In this document: positions 12,032-24,573 of the stretch, piece after piece
Layout: every line of letters starts with the position of its first letter
How positions within the stretch are numbered: position 1 is the stretch's first letter
Source: Edolisoma coerulescens
Taxonomy: Eukaryota > Chordata > Aves > Passeriformes > Campephagidae
DNA: 64,000 nucleotides
Assembly: GCA_013397115.1 (NCBI GenBank)
Contig: VWZW01004144.1
Coordinates: 126,014-190,013, forward strand
Direction of reading: 5' to 3'
Translations under genes and position numbers: made by a program
Notes under the pieces: generated by a model
Database searches by the model: none
Told to the model about the DNA's origin: nothing
Seen by the model: the letters and a program-made list of their open reading frames with translations, nothing else

Positions 12032-13569
12032 GGGGGCTCCCAGAGCACACAGACGGCTCACATTGAGCTTTTCGTGATCCAAAATTGATCTACCACCATG
12101 TTCAGCCCATTGAGTGGGTCCCGAGTCACCCATGTGTGTGTGGGGAATTGTGATTTCCCACTGTTCCTCTCCCTTCCCAGTTGTGACCCAACGGGTCTGG
12201 TTTCCATCCGCATCCGTGTCCTGTGGCTGGGATGGATCGAGCAGCCTTTGGGGTTCCCCCTTGGCTCACGGGACATGGGCTGAGACACGCAGGATTAGGG
12301 GTTTTTTTTTTTAAAACAGAGGCTTAACACCAAGAGGAAAGTACTCTTGCAGGATGTCAGACTCAAGCTTAATCCCTGACTTGGCATCCAGGAGTGTTAT
12401 ATCATGCTCGGGCTGGAGAAGTGTGATGTCATTTTCCACACTCATATTTTATCTGAACATCTTATTAAAATCCTGTCATTCTCCTGTGTGCTTTCCCTAA
12501 GAGAACTCGGATTGTCAGTGCACCATGCTGGCTTCAGCCTGCAAGAAAAGTTTTTTAATGATTTTTATGTACAATTAAGGAGGAGGAAAAATACCTTTAA
12601 AGGCATCATTGAAAGAAAAGGAGTGAAAAATGCATTTTTTCATTTTTGATTACAACAAAAAAGAGGAAAAGTTGGCCTAAAAGTAGTATGAACATTCCTG
12701 TAAAGGCTCATTTTTATGCTTTAATTCTAAAAATGTACCTGCAAAATAAATACTTCAGAAAACAACAAAGCACTGAAGCCTTGCACTATCACTGGCTCCC
12801 ACCCTCCCGGCTGGCTGCCACATCCTGGCAGAAACCTTTCACTATCACCCTGGAGCTGGGAGGCAGCAGCGTGTCCTGCCAGTGGATTTTATCCAAGAGA
12901 TGCAAGTGTCAATGACGTTTTCCAGAACTTATGGGTGGATTTTCCAATGAGAAAAAATAGCCTGTAATGTCATTACCGTACAATGCTGCGTCGTGCCCCA
13001 ACATAACGCTCAAACACAAAGGCACTTCAGGATTTTGTCCCTAAATCAGGTATAAAGTTCTCACATTCAGAGTGGGGCTTTAGGTATTAGTTTCAAATTT
13101 TGTGTAACAGCTTTTCTCTATTTCTTCTTGTGCTCTCCCTCCTCTTGTACCAGTTTCCCAGTACCTTCCATGACCAGCTTGGGTCAATTGGTACCTTCAC
13201 AATCACCTTCCTTGGACAAAGGTCCTTCTCCAACCTGCCAGTCTGTATTAGTCAGAGGCATTTTAAGGGGATTTCCCAAACCACACTGACACCCTTCCCA
13301 AAAATCCCAATGAGACAAGTCAATTCAACAAGTTTATCCAGAGAGACAATTTTCCAATGTCAGCATATCATCAGGTTGACAAAGTCCTTCAAAGGACTTC
13401 AAAGCAAGTAATTGCTTACCTGCAACTCTAGGAAATTATAAACTCCTAGTAATTCATTATTTTAGAAAAAATAAAAATAATTTAAAATATTTTAATATCA
13501 AAATGTTTTCATCCTGGGTTAGTGTGTTCATCCTGCTGGCCATGGATGAGTAGGACACATGGCATGGAA

Positions 13570-14115
13570 TGGGATTCTTCTCCTCTACTCTGCCGTCGTG
13601 AGACCCCACCTGCAGAGCTGCCTTCAGCTCTGGGGTCCCCAACATCGGAAGGACGTGGAGCTGCTGGAGTGAATCCAGAGGAGGCCACGGAGATGGTCCC
13701 AGAGCTGGAGCCCCTCTGCTCTGGAGCCAGGCTGGGAGAGCTGGGGGTGCTCACCTGGAGAAGGCTTCAGGGAGACCTGAGAGCCCCTGGCAGGGCCTAA
13801 AGGGGCTCCAGGAGAGCTGGAGAGGGACTGGGGACAAGGGATGGAGGGCCAGGACAAGGGGGAATGGCTTCCCACTGCCAGAGGGCAGGGTTAGATGGGA
13901 TATTGGGAAGGAATTCTTCTCTGTGAGGGTGGTGAGGCCCTGGCACAGGTTGTCCAGAGAAGCTGTGGCTGCCCCTGGATCCGTGGCAGTGTTCCAGGCT
14001 AGGTTGGACGGGGCTTGGAGCACCCTGGGATAATGGAAGGTGTCCCTGCCCATGGCAGGGGGTCGCAGGGGGTGGGCTTTAAGGTTTTTTCCAACCCAAA
14101 CCATTCTGGGATTCT
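13570..14115 (+). mobile_element. CR1 LINE, long 3' fragment
   Basis: About 545 bp of sense CR1, from the degenerate block TCTACTCTGCCGTCGTGAGA through GGTCCCCAACATCGGAAGGA, AATCCAGAGGAGGCCACGGA and GGATCCGTGGCAGTGTTCC to the tail CCAAACCATTCTGGGATTCT. By eye it is over 90% identical to the 7365-7998 copy and shares small variants such as CCTGGATCCGTGGCAG. The two therefore belong to the same young subfamily. Confidence 0.94.
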
Positions 14116-17100
14116 ACAAACGAGGCATTAAAACCCACGTTTGGACCAGAAGAGGAATTTAGTCCTTGTCTGATTCCAGCAACTGAGAGTTTTCTCTCTG
14201 TTTTCCTCAAACCCGTAGATGTTCTCCCAGTTCCAGTGATGAGCCGTAGATGCTCCAGCAGGTTTTGTGTGTGGTGCTGCTCTCCTTCCTCACCACCCTC
14301 CTCGCTTTCTGCTCTTGCCCTAATTTAGCTCTCACAGCTACGTCTCTCCCTTCCTTCCTCGCTGCTCTGTCTCGGAACAGGAATGTCAGACCCAACAAAC
14401 CACGCTCAGCAGTTCTCTCCCTACAACCACAAACCCAAGCTGCAGCCACTTTCTCTGTGGTTTTTTTCAGCCTTCATGGAGCAGTAACAGTGTCAGAGAT
14501 AAAAACCGGATTTTTATAGTATTTTAATACATGTGGTTGCTACTCCTCTGACACCAGCACTCTGAGTAGTATCTGGTACCCCTAAGCCCTATTCAAATAA
14601 GAGTGTACTTTCAGTTTGCTTTTTTTAATCACCTAATTAGTGATTGCTGTAGGTCGTCATCTCTGAGATGCCCACGTGGGCTGTTTTCAATTTTCTGCAC
14701 ATCCAAGGCTCACTGAGAACAGGGGCTTGGCTTCTGTTCCTGGTCAGTAGATCCCTTTAGGTGATCCAAATCAAGTACATTAGGAGAGCTTGAATTCTTC
14801 CTGCTTTTGCTTGTTCTAATCTTGGATAAATCCTATTCCTCTTCACAGTGGCCAAGCCTTGTTAATTTGTGAATTTTTTTAAAAAAGCAAGCATAATTTT
14901 GAATTTTTTTTTTTAGAGTAGAAACTGATTTCTTTAATCATTTACTCCCATGCAGCATGATTTTGTTGAATAGGTACTTTGAAGCAAATAAGAAAACAAG
15001 TACACTCTTTTCCTGATTTTTCCCCTACTTGGAAATTAAATACATCATTTAAACCCACAGAAGTGATTGAAGGAGGGATATTTTAATCTGAAAATCTTAG
15101 GTAAATACCATGGGCAAAATTCAGTAGGTGTTAATATATGGTTTTTTCCTCTGAGTCATATTGGAATGAGACATTTGTGTTACAGTAGGTACAAATGTAA
15201 TTATGAAGCCAAATTTCACCTTAGAGAATAAATGGGGGAAAAATGGGAATGGCTGATAAGGATTTCAAATTAGACATCAAATGATAATGAAAATCAAATC
15301 CTGTGTATGATAATAGCTCACTAAATCATTGCTGTGGTAGGATATCCAAAGGTTCTTGGGATTTAGTGCCAAATCCCTGTGAGCAAAATCACCACCTGAT
15401 TAATCAGAGAACGTGCTGAAAATTTATTCCACATATTAAAAGGAAAGCAAACAAGTGAAGCTCCCATAGAGCCACTAAAAACACATATCCGTGTTTGATT
15501 TTTGGAGGGATTTCCTGAAGAGGAAGAATTCTACTGCTGCTTTTTTTTTTCTGAACATTTCATTGGAAGCACTTTTCATCCTTGTATAGAAATTATAGGA
15601 AGCCCATCAAAGGCCCTAAGGGAAAAGAGGGTATTTCCTCTCTTCCTGTGTTCAGATCTGATTTCCTGAAGAGAAGAGGAATCTCTTTTTCTTCTCTCCA
15701 CCAGAAGAAAATGTATTTTGTGTTGCCCAACTTTACTTAAATAATTGAACTCCTGTTCTTTATGTTTTACACCAAATCCTGCAAACTTCACACCTGGAAA
15801 GAAACATTTCTTATCACCTTGGAATTACTGTAATTGTTCAGTATTTGTTGATAAGAGTCTGAAAGGGGAATGTGTTGCTTGTTTTCCTCCTGGGGGGCAG
15901 GAAACAGCCGCACATGTGTCCTCGTGTTCCGGAAGAGTTGGGGGGTCACCAGGAGAGAAAGAATCCATAGGTAGTTGCTATGGCTGTGTCGACATCACTC
16001 CTATTTTAACAAGTGATTTTGTGGAGGTCTTGCAGGTTCTTGGGAAAATTACAGGGAGGGTTGCTTGTAAAGCCAGATTTTTTGGGATGCTTGGGAGTTC
16101 TGCTTCTGTAGGGAGTGCTGTCACTGGCAACGGGTTTATCCAGTGTGAACGAATAACATTGATAATGTCCACCATGGGATACACACACACAGTCTCCTGG
16201 GAAAATGCTGGAAAACTGGAGGAAAAAAGGACCATGACCAACAACACAACAAGTCTTGTGGACTGAACAGCAAAGCACCAAGTTGCCTTTGGGGCTAACA
16301 AGTCAGGCTGCCTTCTAACAAGTCTTCTCTTCAAGATCCAAGGACTTTTCCAGAGTCGTCCTTGAAAAATGGCATTTAAATATCACCTTTTCAAGTTCTC
16401 GTAGCTTGTAGAAAATCTGGAGTGGGTGCACTGACCGTGCCCCCACGTCTGTGGTGTCCCTGATGGAAAACTGGGATTTATCAGTGTTATATTGACCAGA
16501 ATTATTGAAGGTGCAGTAATGTTGTGTTGACCAATTGAATCTGTCATCACGTCTTTATGGGTGCTCCCTAGATTTGCATAATGCTAAGAGATGGGAGAAG
16601 GGTTGTCACAGTTAATAAACTCCACGGGTGTTTAATCCTCATTAGGGCTTTAAGTCATTCTGGTGCTCACATTCACTTTCCAGTTGTACTTAAATCCACT
16701 TCTCATTAACTGAGTCTGTGCTCAGGGACTGGGGTCTAAACCCCAGCTCTGAGCACTGCGCCCTTCCTAAGGTGCATTTGTCATAATAATGACCCAAAAT
16801 AGATTGTGATGTCCGATGTGTGTGTGTAAAAAGGGCATCTTTTTCTATGAAAAATGGTTTTGGGGTTTTCTGTCTTGCTTTTCTAGAGAGCAGCGTGTGG
16901 TGCTGGCTGCGCTCTGGAGGTTCCAGTGATGGAGTGAGGCTCAGAAACCCTCCTGGGCAAACTCAGATCTATAAATGGCTGTGCAAATGTAGTATTAAGT
17001 TGGGTTTTGATGGTCATAAGAGCTGCCCAAACCCAAGTATCCATCCCCCACCTTTCTCCTCTGTCCTGGGTCAGTCTGTGCTGTCCTCCACATTAGTTAT

Positions 17101-17644
17101 GCAGGAAGATGGACAGACCTCTCAATGAGCTGAGATGTTTGAAGTCTTTAGAGACCTGTAGCTGCCTCATAAATACCACTTTGGAATGATTCTTACTTGG
17201 AATTGCTCAGTACACCAATACCCTGCTCTTCCTAAGTGATGCAAAAGTGATGAGCCTTGCTTTGTTTTGGGCTTCTAATTTTCTGAGTGTCATGTCAAGC
17301 GATGCCCTAAACAGAAGCAGTTCTTCATTTTAGACTGGCTCTTTTGAAACAGAATGTTAGGGGAAGTATTTATTGGCTACAAGAGCCCTTCATCCCATGG
17401 ATTTGTTTGGGTCAAAAATGCTTAAAGCTGAACACCAGGGGCCAGTTGTTGTTCCAGATACGCTCCATGGTTGGGTTGGTTTGATGGAGTCATTGAGGAG
17501 AGGGTCTGTCTCTTGTATTTCAGTCCCACTCTGGGTCTCACTGTGGTTACTGGGGTCCACACTCCAGAAAATATTCCTTTTGGCTAAGGAAGGGTGTGAC
17601 TGAAACCACAGAGCTTCTAGCAGCATCTTGATGGCTTTTTCGTC

Positions 17645-17705
17645 AGAGAATATCCTGAGTTGAAGGAGCCCCACAAAGATCATCAAGTCCAACTCAGCGG
17701 GATGT
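17645..17705 (-). mobile_element. CR1 LINE, very short 3' tail
   Basis: About 60 bp: GAGAATATCCTGAGTTGAAG, CCCCACAAAGATCATCAAG and TCCAACTCAGC. This matches the reversed 3' end of the CR1 subgroup whose tail reads CAACTCAGGATATTCT, the same subgroup as the nested insertion near 9.8 kb. Confidence 0.75.
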
Positions 17706-18006
17706 CTTTGCCTTCTGCTCCCTGGGACATCCAGTCACTGCGATGTTGCTGCAGTTTTTGCTCTTTGCCTTTCAAAGCCCTTCAGCACTTGCTTCCACCC
17801 TCCTCTGTTCTCCGGGCTTTGTTTATTCCTCTTAGTCTGAAAAATGTATAAATATTTGAGGTTTTGTTGTTAAGATTGAGCTATTGGTGCTCTTGCTCGT
17901 GTGTTAGGTTAGTCAGCAATAAAAACACTGAATCCGGTGAGGATCATGGGGGGAACTTCCAGCAAAATCATGTGAAAATGTCTGTAAGAGGTTAGCTAAA
18001 CATCTT

Positions 18007-18478
18007 GGAATCATGGAATCAATTAGGTTGGAAAAGACCTCCAAGATCATCAAGTCCAACCATTCCCCAGCACTGCCAAGGCCACCACTGACCCGTGTCC
18101 CCAAGTACCACATCCACATGGCTGTTAAATCCCTCCAGGGATGGAGACTTCACCATTTCCCTGAGCATCCTGTGCCAGTGCCTGACCAACTTTTCCATGA
18201 AGAACTTTTCCCTAATATCCAATCTGAGCCTCCCCTGATACAGATTGAGGCCATTCCTTCTTGTCCTGTCCCTGTTCCCTGGGAGCAGAGCCTGACCCTG
18301 CCCCAGCTGCCCGCTCCTGTCAGGGAGTTGTGCAGAGCCAGAAGGGCCCCCCCGAGCCTCCTTTTCTCCAGGCTGAGCCCCTTTCCCAGCTCCCTCAGCT
18401 GCTCCTGGTGCTCCAGCCCCTTCCCCAGCTCCATTCCCATCTCTGGCTCCAGCCCCTTAATGTCTTTCTTGTAGTTTT
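18007..18478 (-). mobile_element. CR1 LINE, older subfamily
   Basis: About 470 bp of antisense CR1 of a different subfamily from the 7.4-kb copy. Its words include GGTTGGAAAAGACCTCCAAG, ATCAAGTCCAACCATTCCCC, GGCTGTTAAATCCCTCCAGG, CCTAATATCCAATCTGAGCC and a pyrimidine-rich distal block with CTCCAGGCTGAGCCCCTTTC. It is 5'-truncated near 18478. Confidence 0.9.
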
Positions 18479-19680
18479 CGGTGTATAAGCTTGGTGGGGA
18501 TTTTAACCTGCCTGCTTTCCCTGGATTTTTTGGGTACCAACAAATATTTTGAATAATTCCAGCTTGAAATGTCAGCCCTCAGCTGAGTGCAGAAGGGCAG
18601 GAGTGAGGGATCCTGCCTGGAGCAGGGAGTGCTGTGGGATGGCAGCAGATTTGCTTAAATATATTTAGTGACTTTGTAATCTCGGTTCTTAGGAACCTCC
18701 TGGATGTGTACAAATGTGTTTTACAGAGACTTTTAATTTGAGCAAATTTGGGTTCCTGAGATTACATCTTTTCCAGCCTCTAAAACACAGGCTGCTGCTG
18801 TCGGAACTGTAAGTCCTTGTTCCAAAGCACTTCAAAAGCAGATTTTAATTCTTAAGTCTGTCTTCCCCTTGTTCCTTTAGACAGAAGATGTTTCCAGAAG
18901 TTTATCTATTTTTAAGGTGGCCTGAATCCGATGCTGATCATGACAACTTTCAGACCAGTTAATTTGGCAATGAAATCCTACAAAAAACTCAAATATGTTG
19001 TATCAGGATCTTTAAAAAATTGGCCAACCCAACAAGTGGAGTTTCTGGCATATAATAAATAATATATAGATCCTTTCCATCTTGATAAGCAGGAAACTAT
19101 TGATTAAAACCTTGTCTGTAGCTTATTTCCTGACTCGCCGAGCCAAAGCGCGTTTGATCTGTCTCAGTTTGGAATCAGCAATATTTTTGTGTGGATGCAA
19201 CATGTCCCGCTCCCTTTGATCCCCAGAGATTTGTTTTGGCATTGCAGCAGCTATTTTTATTTTGCTTTGTGAGGGAAATAAAAATGGTTTGATGAGTATC
19301 ACCATGTTCCAGATCTGCCTAAATGTCATGTAAGGAGACTTGCGGAAGAGACCAGAAGCTGTAGGTGATGACCTGAAGACCAGTTGTATGTGATATATGG
19401 GATATAGTTCAGAGACTAGAATTAATTTAAGATATGTAGGATAATGCAGGAATAAATAACTACTCAATAAATACAGCATAAAACCTTATTTCAAATGCTC
19501 TGCTGCAGCTCCTGAATTTGAAAAGAAATAATATTTCCTGATGGTCTTCAGTTTGGGTAGTTTTGGTATCTGTTTAGGATAGTGAGGGGCTTTATTTCTC
19601 ATGTGACATCACCTAAGATCTATTCTCAAGAGTAAATATTTTATCTAAATGAAAGAAAAAATTCAAACAAACAAAGCAAG

Positions 19681-19700
19681 CCCCCTCCCCCCCCCCGCCC
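19681..19700 (+). repeat. C-rich homopolymer tract
   Basis: Twenty bases made of C5, T, C10, G and C3. It follows A-rich sequence that contains repeated AAACAAACAAAG. It is a simple repeat of the kind prone to length change and sequencing error. Confidence 0.9.
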
Positions 19701-20936
19701 AAACACTGAGTCATTTAAAATAAGTTCATTTCAGTGCAGCTATTTTTTAAATGGATGAAGGCAAAGTGCTGTGTCCACCCTATATTCTCCATATGTTGCT
19801 TTGCCAGGAGTTTCCTACCAGCTCTTAGGATTAAGCCATCACTTCTAAAAGTAGCTATGGAACAATTTGGGATCTGGGCCACTGATTGTGGGACCCAAAC
19901 ATAGCAAGGAAATCACCTCTCCATGGGCTTCCCAGCTTTCTGTGTAGCTGAGCCCACCTTGGGAAGAAAGAGCAGTGGCTCATCCCCCACCCTGCACATC
20001 CTGGAGGAAACTGGGTAGTGCTGGTGTCAGAGAAATATCCCAGTCTGACCATTCACAAGACTCATGGCAGTCACACTCCCAGCATTCCTCATCACTGGAG
20101 TGGTGCAGGCTTAATGATATCCTCGTTTATTTTGGAAAACAAACAGGGAAATTCAGAGGTGAAGTCCTGCACATCCCTGTAGCCTCTAATGAAAGGGGGA
20201 ATGAAAAGTATTGCAGTATAAACCTATATATGATGTTGTAGGGGAAACAACAACGTTCTTTTTGGCTTTAAATAGAAATGGAGTTTGTTTTTAATTGCAC
20301 GTTGGAGCAATTAACTGGGCTGGTTTATGCCAGGACAAAGCTTTAGGGCAGTGAGAAGCATTCCTAGGTCTTGGCCTTTGTCTTTCCCCAGAGACTGATT
20401 TTTCTGGTGTGACAGTGGCACTGATTGTCTTCCAGCTTAATCAAAGAAGTGTAGGTGGAGCGTAGAGATAGAAAATTGGCCTTGAATTTTCTATTAATCA
20501 CTGAAATAGTCTCTCACATTTGAGGAAAATTAAAAAGAAAAATTAGACAGCAAAAAGCCCCCAAACAACCCGTGTTGCTTTTAATAAAAACAGCCAAGAA
20601 ACCCTCCCCAAACCCTTTTCATCAATAAAGGGAAGAAAAAGCAGCTAGTGGGAACTAGAGCTCTTTGTGTTTGAAATGCCAGCTGCTTTCCAGCCCTTGT
20701 TGGAGAGCTCGGGCATTTCAAGAGCTCGCTCTTAAGAAGTGCTGCTTTGTTCTGAGCTACACCAGAATCCTCTTGGTCCTGTTGCTCACCTACTTTCATT
20801 ACACATTGGTTTTGGTTGTTTTTTGGGTGAAGAGTTCCTTGCTAATTATGGCCATATTTTGTAGTTACCTTGTGATGCCACTTTTTATTGCCACCAAGTT
20901 ATGGTCAGCAGCATACGGAGGCTGTGAGCATCCTCA

Positions 20937-21200
20937 GCCATAGAACTGTGGAATTGTTCAGGCTGGAAAAGCCTTCTGAGCCCATCGAGTCCAACCATCC
21001 CCCAGCAGTGCTAAGGCCACCCTTAACCCATGTCCCCACGTTTCATATCCACACATCTGTTAAATCCCTCCAGGGATGGGGACTCCACCCCTGTCATGGG
21101 CAGCTGTTCCGCTGCCTGACAACCCTTTCCATGAATAAATTTTTCCTAATATTCAACCTAAACCTCCCCTGGCATGGACTGTGTTACTCCCTTCTCCTAT
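20937..21200 (-). mobile_element. CR1 LINE, older subfamily
   Basis: About 260 bp of antisense CR1 of the same group as the 18-kb copy. Landmarks are GGCTGGAAAAGCCTTCTGAG, ATCGAGTCCAACCATCCCCC, TGTTAAATCCCTCCAGGGAT and TTTTTCCTAATATTCAACCT. It ends near CCCCTGGCATGGACTG. Confidence 0.88.
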
Positions 21201-22421
21201 TCCAGCTGGACAGGGAGAGGAAGTGAGACCATGTACTTGAGTGCATTTTAAGAGCAAAACATTGGCAGAACGGCTTGTGGTCACACTTAATGCTGCTGTC
21301 TCCAAAAATGAAGGAAAAAGAGGTGTGAATAAGCTGATAGAAGAAGATAAATGGTGCTATGTGAGCTTTGTTCCTTCACTTGGGGTCAGTGACATGAGGT
21401 GACTCAGACGATGCTCCTCAAAGGGAGGGTTGGTGAGAAGGATTTCAAGGCAATGTGTGACAAGCCACTGATTTGTTACAGTTCAGGGTTTAATTGAAAT
21501 AATTATGTGGGAACCTTCTGGTTCCTTTTTTATTCTTCTGCAATGGCTAAAATGAACGAAAATGTAGCAGCCATGGCTGGTACCACAAATTTTTAGGTGA
21601 TTAATAGGTACCAAAGCGCTACTTGAGGTGATAATTGAAACCAAGGAAGAATACCAAGCAGCAAGAAAAAAGATAACCTTTAAATAGGAATTCCTGCTTT
21701 CTGGGTCTCTGTGTAGGTGCCTGTCTGAAAGCCCAGGGACCCTCCTTTGATCTCAGCTTTCATCCCATCAAGCAGAATCTCTTTGATCCCGGCCATGGTG
21801 GGGATGGCCCTTCCTCAGCACTGTTATTCCTCTCTCTGGGAGAGCTGCTGGAGGAGCGCTGAACCTGCCTGCCATGATTTGTAGCTCCCGCTGGCGGTAC
21901 CTGGAAAACTTCAAGTTTTCAGGAACCCTCAGATTTACTAGAGGGGTTTTAGCCTCCCCTTTTGTAGCCCTTCTGCTGGTGCCAGGCACTGCCTGTCCCA
22001 GCCTGTGCTTTCACATTGCTTGCTGTCGCTCCTTTGCAATATCCACCCTCATCTTTCCTTCTCCCCCGGGAAACCTTTCAAGGATCTTGGTGAATTTATT
22101 ATTTATGTTTTTAATGTATGTATTCATTTTCTTTCCTTTTGCCACCAGTGGTGGGACTTTTGGTGTGAGCTCATGTATCATCCACTCAAATGCATGAAAG
22201 AAACCAAGCCAAAGTCAGGGGCACATCTCACAGCCCTGGGGTTACACCCAATTCCCAGTGCCCTTCGGACCGTTGATGTACGTGGCATAAATTAAAATAG
22301 CAGACAAAAGCTTTGGCGAGGGAGAAATATGAACATTGGATGTGGGAGCTTGAGAAGCAAAAGCCATTTTAGTGCAGAGCAGGAATCATTTCCAATCACC
22401 TTTTTTTCTTCTCTCTTTCAG

Positions 22422-22538
22422 GCTGTGACCGTGCGGAATTCCATGGCCAAGTCGTTGTACAGTGCCCTGTTTGACTGGATCGTGTTCAGAATCAACCACG
22501 CGCTCCTCAACTCCAAGGACATGGAGGAAAGCACCAAG
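22422..22538 (+). CDS. MYO9A: MYO9A motor exon 2 of window (upper 50-kDa helix)
   Basis: A 117-nt exon (39 codons, phase 0-0), residues 31-69. It encodes VRNSMAKSLYSALFDWIV and RINHALLNSKDMEESTK. This matches the conserved myosin helix R-(D/N)-x-(L/M)-A-K-x-(L/I)-Y-x-x-L-F-x-W-x-V-x-x-I-N that leads toward switch II. The acceptor is strong (pyrimidine tract, then CAG at 22419-22421). The donor is AAG|GTAACA at 22539. The open frame past the donor is intronic. It joins exactly to LAE before it and TLSIGVLDIFGFE after it. Confidence 0.95.
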
Positions 22539-24313
22539 GTAACATCTCACCAGCTCTTTTGGCTCCCCTCTTGGGTTTTTAAAATAGGTCACTGAGTGAT
22601 AAAACATTACCCAGGCAATGTTGCTTACCATGAAGTTAATTTTTCCTCAGATCATAACTGAGTACATCGTTATTGTAAGTGGTGCTTGCTGAGCTGAGAA
22701 GGGTGAAGCACCTCAAGTATTATAAGCTCAAAGAAAGCAGGGAAGAGATTTTGTTGTAGCCACAAAAGCCAGTTCCTCCACCCCCTCCAGGAGCAATGGC
22801 AAATAATTTTCCTCCTTGTGTGTAAAACTAGAGGACCATGTATAATTGAGGGGAAAAAAGGGGAATTCTTGCTACTGCATTTTGATGAAGTTGCTCCACG
22901 ATGAAATGATGAACGAGCTGGGTGTCTGTAGGTACTGAGTACAGTAGAAAAATGGAATTAAAGAAAAAAAGTCATAGTGGGAAGAGTAGAGCTGGTGCAG
23001 TGCCGTGCCACCTTCCCAAAGAATTGATGGAAGGAATGACATGAAGTTTCCTGTGATAGCAGGGTCTGGGTGCTGTGACCCAGGACATCCTCCCCAACCC
23101 TCTCGTGTATTATCCACAGTCCTCATGGCTGGGGGATACTGACCCCAAAATCGGTGTCCAGCACACACACCCTTCCAACTCTCCAGCTACCCTTGGCTTG
23201 GGAATTTAGGACATGGTCCAGCAGCGTGTGGGGGTTTTTGGGGGGATTGTGCATCCAAACTAGTCACAGCTGCCAAAAGGAGGATTTTCACTAAGCGCTG
23301 ACATTTGGATTGTGCCGTAGGACTGAAGTTGCAGAGACTCTCGGCATGGTCACTCCTTTATTTAATTCCAAAAAAGGCTTGTGGAGTGTAATTATGGACT
23401 GGAAATAAAAACATGCCTATGAAATCTGGTTATATGCTTTTCTGACAAAGAGGGGTTGTTACAGTGATAACATCCAGTGAGCCTTCTGACTGCACATGCT
23501 GCCTCTCCCTCTGTTTAATATTTTACCAGAAATGTTGTGTTCTTTCCTGATTTTTTTTTCCAAGTCATCAGAAGTTTTGTCTGGGCTGTCAGGAATAAAC
23601 AAACCACACTGTTTATATATTTGGTGAAGCAGAAAAGTGGATTTGTTTTGACAAGGAAATGCATCTCAAATGCTGATTAGTTTTTTATTAATGACCCAAT
23701 GATTTTTTTAAATTATTATCTGTTCTGTAATATTTAAATACAAATCAGTCTAGGACACTCTTGTATGCTTAGCCTGGCTGTGCAAGTGAGGCACCACAGT
23801 AGGTGTTTATGGGCCATTAAACTTTGCTTCCCAGCCTCAAATCTCAGCAGGTAAGAGCCAGAACAGCCCAAATTCCTGCTTTTTTCCAGCATTGCTGCTG
23901 CACGTTAACCCTCTGCTTCCTCCAGCCAAGACTCCCATGGAGTGTAACCACCTCCTCCCTTGCCCATCTCCCTGTGTCATCTCATAAAATCCCAATTCCC
24001 AGGTTTCTGACGCTTTTTTTTGCCCCAAATTGTAGCGGTAATATCCAGGTCAGGCAGCAGGCGCTGGGAGCTGGGAGCGATGTTGCCCCTGTGCCAGAGC
24101 AGATCCACCCACGCTGGCAAATGCCCAGGACCCGGAGCTGCAGGAACGTGCTCGTACCCGGATCCAGGGAGGCAGTCCTGGGCTGTACTTGGGCCAGGGT
24201 TTCTGAGGCAGAGAGGCAGCGCACAAAATACCGGGGAATATCTGCTGCTCTAGGTGGGAGTGTAGTTCAGTTTATCTTCAGAGTCCTCTGTTGTCGGGAC
24301 TTGGCGTGGTTGG

Positions 24314-24318
24314 GAGCA
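24314..24318. repeat. Left target-site duplication (GAGCA) of solo LTR
   Basis: GAGCA sits directly before the LTR terminus TGAAGAG. The same five bases follow the other terminus at 25124-25128. A 5-bp duplication is typical of several endogenous retrovirus groups, including class III (ERVL-like). Confidence 0.8.
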
Positions 24319-24340
24319 TGAAGAGACGTCACAGTGATGA

Positions 24341-24368
24341 TTTATTGTAGAATCAGTCTCATTTTATT
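24341..24368 (-). terminator. LTR polyadenylation signals
   Basis: Two AATAAA hexamers on the minus strand (24368-24363 and 24346-24341), about 200 nt after the LTR TATA box and within 50 nt of the LTR end. This is where an LTR R/U5 polyadenylation signal is expected. Confidence 0.65.
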
Positions 24369-24566
24369 AGAAGGGTGAGACAAGAGAGATGCTGCAAACA
24401 GCATCTCTAATATCAAAAGCAGCAACTGTTACAGTAGCAATAGTAGCATTAGCAGCAACGGGGGCAGCTGCAGCAGGTGCAGATACACCAGCAGCAGGCC
24501 CAAGTGGAGGTAGTAAAAGTGAAAGTAAGAGGTAGAAGTAAGTAAGTACTTTCTTATTACAAGATC

Positions 24567-24573
24567 TTATATA
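24567..24573 (-). promoter_or_regulatory. LTR TATA box
   Basis: TATATAA on the minus strand, followed by GATCTTGTAATAAG. CCAAT motifs lie upstream on the opposite strand (24584-24588, 24624-24628, 24670-24674). The spacing to the AATAAA signals fits an LTR promoter. Any activity is inferred, and it would point against MYO9A. Confidence 0.55.

Larger units (their letters stand above)
474..22421 (+). other. MYO9A: MYO9A intron, about 22 kb, CR1-rich
   Basis: The largest intron of the window, with GT donor at 474 and CAG acceptor ending at 22421. It contains eleven CR1 LINE copies, listed separately, on both strands and mostly below 300-600 bp. Other contents are homopolymer A runs (near 6380 and 8966), a C-rich tract at 19681-19700 and one ambiguous base at 12031. 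The stretches 474-1629, 2186-3154, 5008-7364, 7999-9697, 9946-11744, 12032-13569, 14116-17644 and 18479-20936 have no gene or repeat that I recognise. Long open frames inside the CR1 copies are not genes. Confidence 0.85.
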
